Positions 1-7,804 of a stretch of 64,000 bases of DNA are shown piece by piece. The DNA comes from Mycobacterium adipatum. GTDB lineage: Bacteria; Actinomycetota; Actinomycetes; Mycobacteriales; Mycobacteriaceae. Each line of letters begins with the position of its first letter. Position 1 is the first letter of the stretch. Location: contig NZ_CP015597.1 of the NCBI RefSeq assembly GCF_001644575.1, positions 186,001-250,000 of the forward strand. The letters are read 5' to 3'. Below the pieces are notes generated by a model that was not told where the DNA came from, did no database searches, and saw only the letters and a list, made by a program, of their open reading frames with translations. A program made the translations under genes and the position numbers.

Positions 1-1
1 C

Positions 2-1120
2 CGCGAGGACAAGCGGGGCGTGATGATCGCCCTCGTTCCCGGCATGGGTGCCGGGCCGGACGAAATGCCGGTACTGGCAGATGATCCGACCCCGGCCCAG
101 CTCGCCCGCCGGCTGCAACTGCTCGCCGATGCGCTGCGGTTCCCCTGGAAGATCAACGCCGGCGTGACCGCTGTCGACCTGATGCTGCAGACCCGCACCA
201 AGAAGTGGTCACCTCAGGAGTGGAGGACGGTGGTGTTCGCGCCGTCGACGACGACACCGCCGTTCGGCATCGGCGACGTCGAATCGGACTTCGACTGGTC
301 GCGACCACCGACCGAGGCCGAGAGCCAGCGCCGATACCTGCACGCCTATGACCGCGGAGGGTCCTACGTGGCCGGCATCGCCGGTCTGGAACTGCCCATC
401 GGATCTCCGACGCATCACCCTGAAGGCGCCGAGTTCGACGCGAAGAAGCCGGGCTACTGGCTCGCCGAGATCCCTGAAGCCTCTGACTGGCGTATGCCGT
501 ATGTCCTCAATCCCAGGGGGATTCAGTTCACCGGGCCCAAGTGGGTCACCACGCCGACCATGGAGCGGGCGATCGCGCTGGGTTACCGACCCGAGATCCT
601 GGAGGCCTGGACTTGGCCGCAGCACGGCCGCGTTCTGCTCGGCTGGTACGAGCGGTTTCGCGACGCAAGCAGCTCGTTGGACATCGACGATCCCGACGCT
701 CAGGCAGCCCGTAACCAGGCCAAGGTGATCCGCACCCATGGCATCGGCATCATCGGCTCCGACGAGCATCTCAAGGGCAAGACGGCCTACAGCCCGGAGC
801 GTCGCCTGCACGTGCTTGCCAAAGCCAAGGCCAACATCGTCTACCGGCTGCAGCAGATCGGGGAGAAGAGCGGGCAGTGGCCGCTGGCGGTGGCCACCGA
901 CACGGTGCTCTACGCGTCCGACGATCCGGATCCGGTGACCGCCTGGCCCGGCGATCCCTCGACGTTTGGCCGCGGGTTCGGGCAGTACAAACCGGAAGGG
1001 TCCGCGCTGATGGCCGATCATCTCGACTACCTCAACGGCCGCGACTACCGCGGCAAACGCGACCTGATCCCCGCAGCGGAGTGGGCGACCGGCGGCGCCA
1101 ACGATGACGGGAGCACATGA
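2..1120 (+). CDS. Left-truncated protein with degenerate family-B DNA polymerase-like palm motifs
   Basis: The frame is open to the left window edge, so the true start is probably upstream; GTG 20 and ATG 23 are only internal candidates. About 370 residues are visible. Three spaced motifs resemble protein-primed family-B polymerases: DRGGSY near nt 350 (motif A pattern D-x4-Y), K-x3-N-x2-Y at nt 821-844 (motif B), and ATDT near nt 893-904 (motif C pattern xTDx, with the first Asp of DTD replaced by Ala). The 3' end overlaps the next gene as TGATG, so the two are probably coupled. The polymerase reading is inference from motif spacing; the altered motif C may mean an inactive or highly diverged enzyme. 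Confidence 0.45.
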   Translation, partial: REDKRGVMIALVPGMGAGPDEMPVLADDPTPAQLARRLQLLADALRFPWKINAGVTAVDLMLQTRTKKWSPQEWRTVVFAPSTTTPPFGIGDVESDFDWSRPPTEAESQRRYLHAYDRGGSYVAGIAGLELPIGSPTHHPEGAEFDAKKPGYWLAEIPEASDWRMPYVLNPRGIQFTGPKWVTTPTMERAIALGYRPEILEAWTWPQHGRVLLGWYERFRDASSSLDIDDPDAQAARNQAKVIRTHGIGIIGSDEHLKGKTAYSPERRLHVLAKAKANIVYRLQQIGEKSGQWPLAVATDTVLYASDDPDPVTAWPGDPSTFGRGFGQYKPEGSALMADHLDYLNGRDYRGKRDLIPAAEWATGGANDDGST

Positions 1121-1839
1121 TGGCGCGCACCAACCGACGGCGCAGCAGGGTCGACGCCAACGATCTGGCCGGCTACGGCTCGGTGGCTCACGGAACGGTC
1201 AACGTCGACCGCGCCGCCCGCGGTCTCGGTGCATCGAAAACCGAAGTGCGTCAGGCGTTGAGGCAAGCAGAAGCCACGCAGGCAAACACTTTCTATCGAC
1301 GGATCTCCGGAAAGTCCGAAGGGGACTCCACCGAGGGCACCAGCATGCGCGGAATGTTGCAGGCGGTGTTCGGCCGTGGCCCCCGCGGCGGCGCAGTCGA
1401 CACACGCGCCGCCGCTCAATCACTTGGAGTGTCGCCGGGAACGGTGCGCCGCTGGGCCGCCGGCACCCAGAAGCCCTCGCCCAGCCGCCTCGCGTCGATC
1501 CGGCAAGCAGCCCGCCGGGTCACCACCACGAAGAAGGGCCGCCGATCGGCCACCGCCGACTTCCGCGCCAGCGCCAAGGGCAGTCAGGCACTCAAGGGCG
1601 GCAGCAAGATCTGGGTCAGCGGTGAACAGGGCGTTGGCGGCTACGAGCAGGGGTACGCCCGTGACCGCCGAGTCGCCACCGACATCAGCCCCTCGGAGAT
1701 CGAGGCGATGCTGCGCGCCTACGAAGACGGCGGTGACAGCGGCTTGCGGGACTGGATGACGCAGTTCTTCGACGACAAGTACGTCGCCGGGTGGGATTTC
1801 GTCACGATCGACGACTTCGGCATCGGCACGCCTGAGTGA
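1120..1839 (+). CDS. HTH protein with two helix-turn-helix modules
   Basis: 239 residues from ATG 1120, which has GGGAG six bases upstream; ATG 1117 is the alternative. The protein carries an HTH-like segment near residues 25-50 (VNVDRAARGLGASKTEVRQA) and a clearer one near residues 90-125 (VDTRAAAQSLGVSPGTVRRW) followed by a basic tail. The second module resembles the N-terminal HTH of actinobacterial linear-replicon terminal proteins (Tpg), but it is also a generic plasmid HTH. The acidic C-terminus (EIEAMLRAYEDGGDSGLRDW) is unassigned. It sits in a three-gene coupled string with the polymerase-like gene before it and another HTH gene after it, suggesting a role in replication or its control. 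Function unproven. Confidence 0.55.
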   Translation: MARTNRRRSRVDANDLAGYGSVAHGTVNVDRAARGLGASKTEVRQALRQAEATQANTFYRRISGKSEGDSTEGTSMRGMLQAVFGRGPRGGAVDTRAAAQSLGVSPGTVRRWAAGTQKPSPSRLASIRQAARRVTTTKKGRRSATADFRASAKGSQALKGGSKIWVSGEQGVGGYEQGYARDRRVATDISPSEIEAMLRAYEDGGDSGLRDWMTQFFDDKYVAGWDFVTIDDFGIGTPE

Positions 1840-2513
1840 ACGCCGCAGCGGTGGTTCGGCCGGCGCGCGGCCCGCGGTGGACACGTACGCGGCTCGTCAC
1901 CATGCTGCTGGACTGCTACGGCCCCACACCCCGCGGCGCTGTGGACGTGGCGACAGTCGCGCACTACGCCGGCGTGTCCTCGTCCACGGTGCGCCGCTGG
2001 CTGGCCAAGAGCCCGGACGGGTCGCACCGCATGGCGATTCCGAAGCATCGACTACGCCAGTTACAGCGCGGCCCGGCAGAGGTGGAACGGCGAAATGCTC
2101 AGCAGTACGAGCATGCGCTGACTGCGCTCGCCTCGATCGAGGACGAGAACTCGGTGCTGCCGGTGTGGCGCGAACAGGGCTGGCTCGACCAGCACACCGT
2201 TGCCATCCTCGCGATCCATCAGCGCCCGTGGCGGCAGGTCACCGTAACCAACGGAACTCGGCGCGCCCTGGGGGAGGTGCACCGCCGCGGCGCCACCGTG
2301 GACCACCTGGTCCTCCCCACCCGCTTCCACGCCCAGGTGCTCGCTCACGCCGTTATGGTTCGCCAACAGGCCTGGCGGGTTCACCCCGTGACCCATCTCC
2401 TGGCCACCGGCCGTACCCAGGTGTGGATGGCCGACGGACCAGATGTCGATCTCGCCGCCTTGTCGGCCACCGTGCTCAGCAGAACTGCCGCTGGTGGCGT
2501 GCCGGCTGGTTAG
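1836..2513 (+). CDS. HTH protein, plasmid-type, unknown role
   Basis: GTG start overlapping the previous stop (GTGA), 225 residues. The segment near residues 33-56 (GAVDVATVAHYAGVSSSTVR) is the same HTH module as in the preceding protein, so the two genes share a duplicated DNA-binding unit. The C-terminal 130 residues show no motif I recognise. Coupling to its neighbours suggests one transcript from the left edge through 2513 or 2966. A DNA-binding role is inferred from the HTH only. Confidence 0.5.
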   Translation: MNAAAVVRPARGPRWTRTRLVTMLLDCYGPTPRGAVDVATVAHYAGVSSSTVRRWLAKSPDGSHRMAIPKHRLRQLQRGPAEVERRNAQQYEHALTALASIEDENSVLPVWREQGWLDQHTVAILAIHQRPWRQVTVTNGTRRALGEVHRRGATVDHLVLPTRFHAQVLAHAVMVRQQAWRVHPVTHLLATGRTQVWMADGPDVDLAALSATVLSRTAAGGVPAG

Positions 2514-2522
2514 GCTCACTCC

Positions 2523-2966
2523 GTGGCATTGATCAAGCGGCTATCCATGCGACGCCAGATACGGCGCACCGCCGAGCGATCGCTCGCGCAGAACCCGATT
2601 TTCACCGGGCCGGCGCCAGCCACGCCGCTGTATCACTCGGCCCCGCCGGAAGTGAACATAGCGCGACTCAGCACAGATAACCCTGATCAGCCGCCGGCAT
2701 CAGCAGCGGGCCACGCCCCCGAGGCCACCACCGCCGAAGGTTCTCGGCCGCCAGTGCCGGCCGAGCCGGGCCCGCCGTCGAGCGTCTCGTCGGTCGAAAC
2801 AGGCAGTGGGGACGCGGGCCAGCCGGCGCCGCGTGTACCGAAGCGTCCCAGCCCGCCGCCGGCGCCGGACACTCAGCAGGAGGAGTGGCAGCTGCCGCAA
2901 TGGCAGTACACGTCCAAGCGAGCACGGACCAACCAGCACCAGGAACAGCGCAAGAAACGGCGGTGA
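2523..2966 (+). CDS. Small proline-rich basic protein, unknown
   Basis: 147 residues from GTG 2523, nine bases after the previous stop. The N-terminus is basic (RRQIRRTAERS), the middle is a low-complexity Pro/Ala/Glu stretch, and the C-terminus is very basic (ends EQRKKRR). No domain is recognisable. It is the last gene of the left-hand plus-strand string and converges on csf3, leaving about 50 bp between the stops. A disordered nucleic-acid-binding protein is plausible. Confidence 0.4.
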   Translation: MALIKRLSMRRQIRRTAERSLAQNPIFTGPAPATPLYHSAPPEVNIARLSTDNPDQPPASAAGHAPEATTAEGSRPPVPAEPGPPSSVSSVETGSGDAGQPAPRVPKRPSPPPAPDTQQEEWQLPQWQYTSKRARTNQHQEQRKKRR

Positions 2967-3020
2967 CCGCGTGGTGTGCAACTGGTGATTTCTGCCCAGT
3001 TGCACACGTGGATGAGATGG

Positions 3021-3743
3021 TCAGCGGGCGGGCGAGTACGCCGTGGTTCTGCTGACCGGGTGCAGATAGGGCGGTCGTATGGTGGCCGACCCCATCGCTC
3101 CGGCCATGCAGCCGTCGCGCGCGTCGACGCAGCGCTGTGGGACGGTCCGGCCCAGGACGCCGGGTTCGTGTTCGTGGCCGGCCGTCCACATGGGCACGTC
3201 GGGTGTCTCCTCAACCTCCCAGCGGGTGACCAGCCCCTCACCCACTCCGCGATGCTTGCCGATGGAAGGCAGGTCGGTGAGCAGCTCACGGATGCGGTCG
3301 GGATCGCCCACAGCCCGCCACGTTAATCTGGTCGCGAGGTGGGCCATCACAGGGACCACGCGGCGTTGGTAGCGCCCCGTGCTGTCGGAGACCGCCTGGC
3401 TGCCGATGGACGGGCTGAGGTGCTGCAACCGGGATCGGTCGGTTCGCGATGTGCGCCAGCGCACGTCTGGATCGGGGATCTCATGCGGGCGGGGATGCCG
3501 GTCGGCGAAGGTGGCCATCCAGTGCCAGTCGTCATGCTCGGGAGAGCCGCAGCGAGCCAACGGCAGGTCGAGGTCTTCGGGAATCTGATCGTGCTGATAG
3601 GCGAAAAGTTCACCGGCGCTGCGGGCTTCCCATTTCTTTCGATGCCACAGCGCCGAGGCCAACAACCCGTCGAAGGCCACGCCCCACGGGCGGGACAGCA
3701 CGATTCCGTGAGGTGTGATGGCGGTTATCTGCAGCGCGATCAT
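3021..3743 (-). CDS. csf3: Csf3, Cas5-like subunit of type IV-B CRISPR-Cas
   Basis: Start ATG 3743 (MIALQITAITPHGI), eight bases after the csf2 stop; a longer reading frame upstream lies inside csf2 and is rejected. 240 residues. The first strand ALQITAITPHGI and a glycine-rich segment SIGKHRGVGEGLVTRW near residues 160-175 are typical of a RAMP/Cas5 fold. Csf3 is the Cas5-like subunit expected to cap the RNA end of the type IV complex. It is last in the minus-strand operon csf1-cas11-csf2-csf3, an order that supports the family call more than sequence alone. Confidence 0.8.
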   Translation of the reverse strand: MIALQITAITPHGIVLSRPWGVAFDGLLASALWHRKKWEARSAGELFAYQHDQIPEDLDLPLARCGSPEHDDWHWMATFADRHPRPHEIPDPDVRWRTSRTDRSRLQHLSPSIGSQAVSDSTGRYQRRVVPVMAHLATRLTWRAVGDPDRIRELLTDLPSIGKHRGVGEGLVTRWEVEETPDVPMWTAGHEHEPGVLGRTVPQRCVDARDGCMAGAMGSATIRPPYLHPVSRTTAYSPAR

Positions 3744-3751
3744 GTTCGGGC

Positions 3752-4618
3752 TCAGCTGAGTTGAGACAGCGCGGCGATCGCCTCGTCGCGGTGAGTGCCC
3801 AGTTCCTCGGCCCAATCGACTCCGGTGTCGGGAAGTCGGCCGCGCTGGACGGTTTCGGTGACGGTGGCGCTGACCTGGCCATGGCCGGCGGCGATGCGGC
3901 CACCCAGATGGCCGCGGGTGGCGAACGCGGCCAGGACGTCGCGGAAGAAGGCGGCCTGCGCCGCAGTGGCATTGGTGAGGCGCACCCAGCTCTGCAACCG
4001 GGTGCCGGCAGGAAGCGTCTCAACACCGAACCGGCCCAGCGGACTGCTGTTCTCGTCGAGATCGGCATTCGGCGACTGGGCCGTGCTGGTGCGGTGATCC
4101 GAGAGGTGGCTAAACGATTCCTCGGCGATCCCGAGCACGGCCGGCAGCGTGACCGAGCGGGCAGGCCTCGGCAACAGGTGGGACAGCTCGGCGATCTCGG
4201 GTAGCACCTTGCCGACGGTGAGCAGCCCGGACATGATGCGCCCAGAGGCGGCCCCGCCGAACACCGCGACCTGGGGCAACAGAGTCTTGAGGCGTCGCTC
4301 TTCCTCGTCGGTGAGGGGACGTGCGGACTTGGCGAGCCGGCCGCCGTTGGTGAGCAGGTGCGCTGCCGGGATGGGCAAGGCGGTGTCTTCGTAGTCGAGC
4401 ACGGCGGCGGTCAGTGCCTCACCGATGCGGCGCAGGATCCCGCGGAAGCTGCTACCTGACACGATCGGCACCTGCATCACCTCGCCGGTGGGACCGATGA
4501 TCTTCTCGCGGCGAAACAGCGCGAAGTTGTCGGTGCCGACTGCGCTGTAGTCCTCGCGGTGCACGATCGAGGACCGCGCCAGGATGTCGATGTCGAACTG
4601 AACGCTCAGCAGAGTCAT
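3752..4618 (-). CDS. csf2: Csf2, Cas7-like backbone subunit of type IV-B CRISPR-Cas
   Basis: Start ATG 4618 overlaps the cas11 stop (ATGA), which fixes it. 288 residues, RAMP type: an N-terminal strand (LLSVQFDIDILARS), a conserved FRREKIIGPTGEVMQVPIVS block followed by GSSFRGILRRIGEA, and a late glycine-rich GHLGGRIAAGHGQ segment near residue 255. The SGSSFRG element is characteristic of Cas7-type proteins that coat RNA. In the type IV-B complex described from a Mycobacterium, Cas7/Csf2 forms the helical backbone on RNA with Cas11. High confidence from motif plus operon context. Confidence 0.9.
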   Translation of the reverse strand: MTLLSVQFDIDILARSSIVHREDYSAVGTDNFALFRREKIIGPTGEVMQVPIVSGSSFRGILRRIGEALTAAVLDYEDTALPIPAAHLLTNGGRLAKSARPLTDEEERRLKTLLPQVAVFGGAASGRIMSGLLTVGKVLPEIAELSHLLPRPARSVTLPAVLGIAEESFSHLSDHRTSTAQSPNADLDENSSPLGRFGVETLPAGTRLQSWVRLTNATAAQAAFFRDVLAAFATRGHLGGRIAAGHGQVSATVTETVQRGRLPDTGVDWAEELGTHRDEAIAALSQLS

Positions 4619-5040
4619 CCGCGTGCCGCTTTCCGTTGATCGGCAACAGCTTCGGCGATGATGCGCACTCGCAGCAGCAACGCCGGCAGGCTGTCGCGAA
4701 GTACTGCGATGACGGGCAGTGGGGGCTCGCGGAGCAGTGTGGCCAGTTCGAGTCGACGGTCCCGCTGCCGCGGCGCAGGTGCGCCGAGCTGTCCGGACAC
4801 GTCGGACCACCAACGATCAAGGGTGTCGGCGCGATAGGCGGCGCGCCGGACTCGCCCGGGGAGTAACTCATCCCAGTAGGTCTTGCGGTAGCGGGGATCG
4901 GCGACCCAGCTGGTTTCCCAGTCGATCCCGTAGTGCAACAACAGCAGCAGCCGCTCGGCGATCGCGTGCGGTCCGTCGACGGGGGGAAGTTCGGGCACGG
5001 TGGCCTGCCACGCCTGTGTGGGGGTGAGGGCCGCGGTCAT
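4615..5040 (-). CDS. cas11: Cas11-like small subunit of type IV-B CRISPR-Cas
   Basis: 141 residues from ATG 5040; a GTG at 5127 overlapping the end of csf1 would add a low-complexity 29-residue extension. The protein is largely helical with Arg-rich segments (PRQRDRRLELATLLREPPLP; SLPALLLRVRIIAEAVADQR), as expected of a small subunit. Its position between csf1 and csf2 matches type IV-B gene order, where this small ORF is Cas11. The stop overlaps the csf2 start. The assignment rests mainly on size, helical character and order. Confidence 0.75.
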   Translation of the reverse strand: MTAALTPTQAWQATVPELPPVDGPHAIAERLLLLLHYGIDWETSWVADPRYRKTYWDELLPGRVRRAAYRADTLDRWWSDVSGQLGAPAPRQRDRRLELATLLREPPLPVIAVLRDSLPALLLRVRIIAEAVADQRKAARG

Positions 5041-5095
5041 GGCCGGAAGCGTAACGGCCGGTTCTGCCACGGCCGGCAAATGCGGTTTGGGTCTA

Positions 5096-5740
5096 CTACC
5101 GCGACTGGGGCGGGTTGGTGAGGACACGGGCGGCCGCCCACAGGGGTGGGACCGCGCGCCAAGGCTGCAGTGACGTCCAAGCGGACAGGACCCGCGGCCA
5201 CTGGTCGGCGGGCTGGGCGCTCAGCAACCGCGACGGCGGAGCTGAATGGTTCAGCTGGGGCCACGTGGCGCCGACGGTGGTACGCAGCCACACTAGGTCG
5301 GTGAGGCGGTCGGCCGCGGCGCTGTCCCATGTCACGACCAGGCCGTCGGTGGCGAGGTGGCCCCACTCGGCCGTCGGCAGGATGTGGCGCCGGCGCGCTG
5401 TCGGTAGGACCACGGCCTGGGTGCTCGTCAGCGGCGCCGAGGTGAGGACCGCGGCAAGGTCGGCGCCGGTGGAGTACTCCGTGACGGAGGTGTCGGTGAT
5501 CAGCAGTGAGGGCTGGGTGGTGGGTTGGCGGCTGTAAGCCCAGGCGCACGGCACGCACAGCCGGCGGGACCCGAACGGCCACGCGTCGAACCCGGTGAAC
5601 TTCTCGGAGATGATGCGTGAGCTGGTGACCGTCGGTCCGTTGTCGCCGCATCGACCGCAGCGTCCGTCGACCGGGGCAGGAGCATCGACGGCGGGTCGAC
5701 CGGCGGCAACCCACGCTGCGGCGGCGGGATCGGAAAGCAT
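5096..5740 (-). CDS. csf1: Csf1, large-subunit-like protein of type IV-B CRISPR-Cas
   Basis: 214 residues from ATG 5740. It shows a four-cysteine zinc-binding arrangement (C28-x2-C31 in RCGRCG, then C62-x2-C65 in LCVPC), the recognised feature of Csf1, the type IV signature protein in the Cas8/large-subunit position. It is the first gene of the four-gene operon, divergent from the small genes at 5.8 kb, so the operon promoter should lie in 5741-5810. No nuclease motif is seen, and no cas3, dinG, cas1/2 or cas6 is present in the window, which defines subtype B. Confidence 0.88.
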   Translation of the reverse strand: MLSDPAAAAWVAAGRPAVDAPAPVDGRCGRCGDNGPTVTSSRIISEKFTGFDAWPFGSRRLCVPCAWAYSRQPTTQPSLLITDTSVTEYSTGADLAAVLTSAPLTSTQAVVLPTARRRHILPTAEWGHLATDGLVVTWDSAAADRLTDLVWLRTTVGATWPQLNHSAPPSRLLSAQPADQWPRVLSAWTSLQPWRAVPPLWAAARVLTNPPQSR

Positions 5741-5809
5741 AGTGGGGCAAACCCTACGTCGATCTGATGATTGGCCGTGGTGTCATACGAAGCCGTTAAT
5801 GTCCAAGGC

Positions 5810-5953
5810 ATGACTGCCCCGACCCGTCTGGACATAATCGCTGATGGGTTGCAGTGCGACGCAGATGTGGCTAAGCGGTTCATCGAACTGGAGTTGAGGC
5901 ATCGACGGCCGGCGCGAGTGGCGACAGTCCGGGCCGCGGAAGCATACCGATAG
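5810..5953 (+). CDS. Possible small protein, unknown
   Basis: ATG 5810, 47 residues; an upstream in-frame start at 5771 would add 13. The sequence (TRLDIIADGLQCDADVAKRF and a basic tail) could form two short helices. It is divergent from csf1 with AAGG just upstream. No recognisable family. It could be a real micro-gene or a chance frame in the csf1 promoter region. Confidence 0.25.
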   Translation: MTAPTRLDIIADGLQCDADVAKRFIELELRHRRPARVATVRAAEAYR

Positions 5954-5977
5954 TGGTGCACCGCGACTCGTTCTAAC

Positions 5978-6313
5978 GTGCTCAACGTGAGGGTCGATCT
6001 TCCGGTCGACATCGACGCGCTGGAGAGCCAGTGGCGACTACGGGCGTATGCCTCCGAAGTTAGAGCAGTAGGCGTTGGCGTAATCACGCTCCAGCTCATG
6101 GTGATTGCGGCGCTCTTCGGAGGTGTGGTGTCGGCCTTGAAGGGAAGCTACGTCGCGGCGGCGATCGCGGCCTTGATCGCAATAGCCTGTTACCTAGTTG
6201 CGAGACGGGCCAAGCCAGTTCTGATGGTCGGCCCCGATGCCGCAGGCCCGCCGCCCTTTTGGTTTCCGGGAGGAAGCCAGCCGAAAAGGTGTCATCGAAG
6301 TGTCTTAAACTGA
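5978..6313 (+). CDS. Small two-helix membrane protein, unknown
   Basis: 111 residues from GTG 5978 (alternative GTG 5987). Two hydrophobic segments are visible: residues about 34-56 (VITLQLMVIAALFGGVVSAL) and 60-78 (VAAAIAALIAIACYLVARR), then a Pro/Gly-rich cytoplasmic-looking tail. It lies between the divergent csf1 promoter and the ART-like/CysH operon. No family assigned. Confidence 0.45.
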   Translation: MLNVRVDLPVDIDALESQWRLRAYASEVRAVGVGVITLQLMVIAALFGGVVSALKGSYVAAAIAALIAIACYLVARRAKPVLMVGPDAAGPPPFWFPGGSQPKRCHRSVLN

Positions 6314-6500
6314 ATTCACGAAACGCACACAGGGGTTGGGTGAGGGTTTCACCTGAGGCGGTTCCGGGCGGCTATCGACAGCTTCCAGGGGCCGCCTCCC
6401 TCCATTTCGCGGGCAAGCAGGCTGGCGGTGTTCGGCCTCGGTGTCCAGTTCGGCCCATAAACTGCGGTTTGACCATCCAGCTACGGAAGTCTGAGACCGC

Positions 6501-7385
6501 GTGGGCGCCAAGACCGCCAGACCCAACAGGGAGCAGCCCGTCGCCGTCGACGTCGAGGGCGGCGCCATCGGTGCGCGCGATGTCAAGGCTGCCCGCGAGG
6601 TCGCCGAGGACGCGATGACCGAGCGTTCATTCCAGCGCCTGGCCAACCAGATCACCGACGAGTTGCGCGATGAAGACACTGCCCTGACCCGTGCCGCACG
6701 CGACCGCGATCGAGCCACACCGCGCGACGTGAGCCATGCGTCCGGGCGACTGCGCGGTGACCTGCCCGCGCGCGAGGAGTTCCGCGAGATCCTCAGCGGC
6801 CGGCAACGCAAGATTCGCTCGACGGTCAAGAACCAGGTGATGGCTTCGGCGCCGGCATCACAGCATGCGGCGATCAACAGCATGCTCAGCAGCGAGGACC
6901 CCACTGAGTGGCGGCGCATCAACGAACGGCTGCACCTGGCCGCCGGTGACGCCCAGCAGCTAGTCGACACCGACCGCGCGAAGGTTCAGCGACTCGATCG
7001 GGCCATCCAGTCCTACGAGCGGCTCAACGACCGCACGCACCGCGTTTACGTGGCGGTGAGACTGCCCGACAACCACGGCGACATCACCAAGCCCTCCGAC
7101 CTGCCGACCAGCCTGCAACCGGGGGCTAGCGTCGCGTTCGATCAGTTCACCCTGACCCGGCACAACCTTCACGAGACACCGGGGCACGACAGCTCCCGGT
7201 ACGTGGTGTTCGAGGTCGTGACGAGCCGGGGCATGTACCTCGGCCGGTCCGACAGCGTGGAGGACACCGCCCACTTGCTCCCCAGAGGCATGCAGTTCGA
7301 CGTGGCGTCCGCCGAACACGTCGCCTACGCAACCCGCTCGGGAGGTTTCAACGAACGCGTCGTCTTGCAACTGAGGGAGCGGTGA
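6501..7385 (+). CDS. Helical protein with tentative ADP-ribosyltransferase-like C-terminal domain
   Basis: 294 residues from GTG 6501. The N-terminal two thirds is charged and helical. The last 110 residues resemble the ART fold used by phage and plasmid ADP-ribosyltransferases: RVYVAVRLP near residue 180, then a late block HLLPRGMQFDV resembling the ExE-V-LLPRGTxF signature. The Glu pair before LLPRG is not intact (EDTAH), so catalysis may be lost or the match may be wrong. TGATG overlap couples it to the next gene and, through it, to cysH, making it a candidate type IV-B accessory protein. Confidence 0.45.
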   Translation: MGAKTARPNREQPVAVDVEGGAIGARDVKAAREVAEDAMTERSFQRLANQITDELRDEDTALTRAARDRDRATPRDVSHASGRLRGDLPAREEFREILSGRQRKIRSTVKNQVMASAPASQHAAINSMLSSEDPTEWRRINERLHLAAGDAQQLVDTDRAKVQRLDRAIQSYERLNDRTHRVYVAVRLPDNHGDITKPSDLPTSLQPGASVAFDQFTLTRHNLHETPGHDSSRYVVFEVVTSRGMYLGRSDSVEDTAHLLPRGMQFDVASAEHVAYATRSGGFNERVVLQLRER

Positions 7386-7804
7386 TGACACGCACCGAAT
7401 GGATCGTGCACCCCAACCGATCGGACATCGGCTCCGACGAGCCCGGCCAGAACGGTCACTTCCGGTCGCTCACCCGACCCCGAACCTCAGCAACCGAACC
7501 GTGCCAGGCCCGAGTCAAGCTGCCGCGCCGGCTATCCGGTGTCGCCGACACCGACGGCACGGTGACCTTCGGCGGCAACGACTGGTGGTTCGTCGTGGGC
7601 GCCGCGCGCACCTTCGCCCGCGAGCACGTCGACCCCGACGTGCCGCCGCCGTTCGGATTCAAGCGCAATGGCCGCTGGCTGTGGTGGGACAACACCACCA
7701 CCGAAAAGTCCATCCTCGACGGTGCCGACGCCATCGACTACTTGCGCGAGTACCTCGCCCGCCTGTTTCCGAACATGACGATTACGGTCACCGACCAGCG
7801 ATGA
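7385..7804 (+). CDS. Unknown Trp-rich protein coupled to cysH
   Basis: 139 residues from ATG 7385, overlapping the previous stop; its own stop overlaps the cysH start (ATGA). The C-terminal half is aromatic-rich (NDWWFVVGAARTF; FKRNGRWLWWDN) and ends in a short helical segment. No family recognised. Tight coupling on both sides says it is made together with the ART-like and CysH-like proteins, so a joint role is likely. Confidence 0.55.
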   Translation: MTRTEWIVHPNRSDIGSDEPGQNGHFRSLTRPRTSATEPCQARVKLPRRLSGVADTDGTVTFGGNDWWFVVGAARTFAREHVDPDVPPPFGFKRNGRWLWWDNTTTEKSILDGADAIDYLREYLARLFPNMTITVTDQR

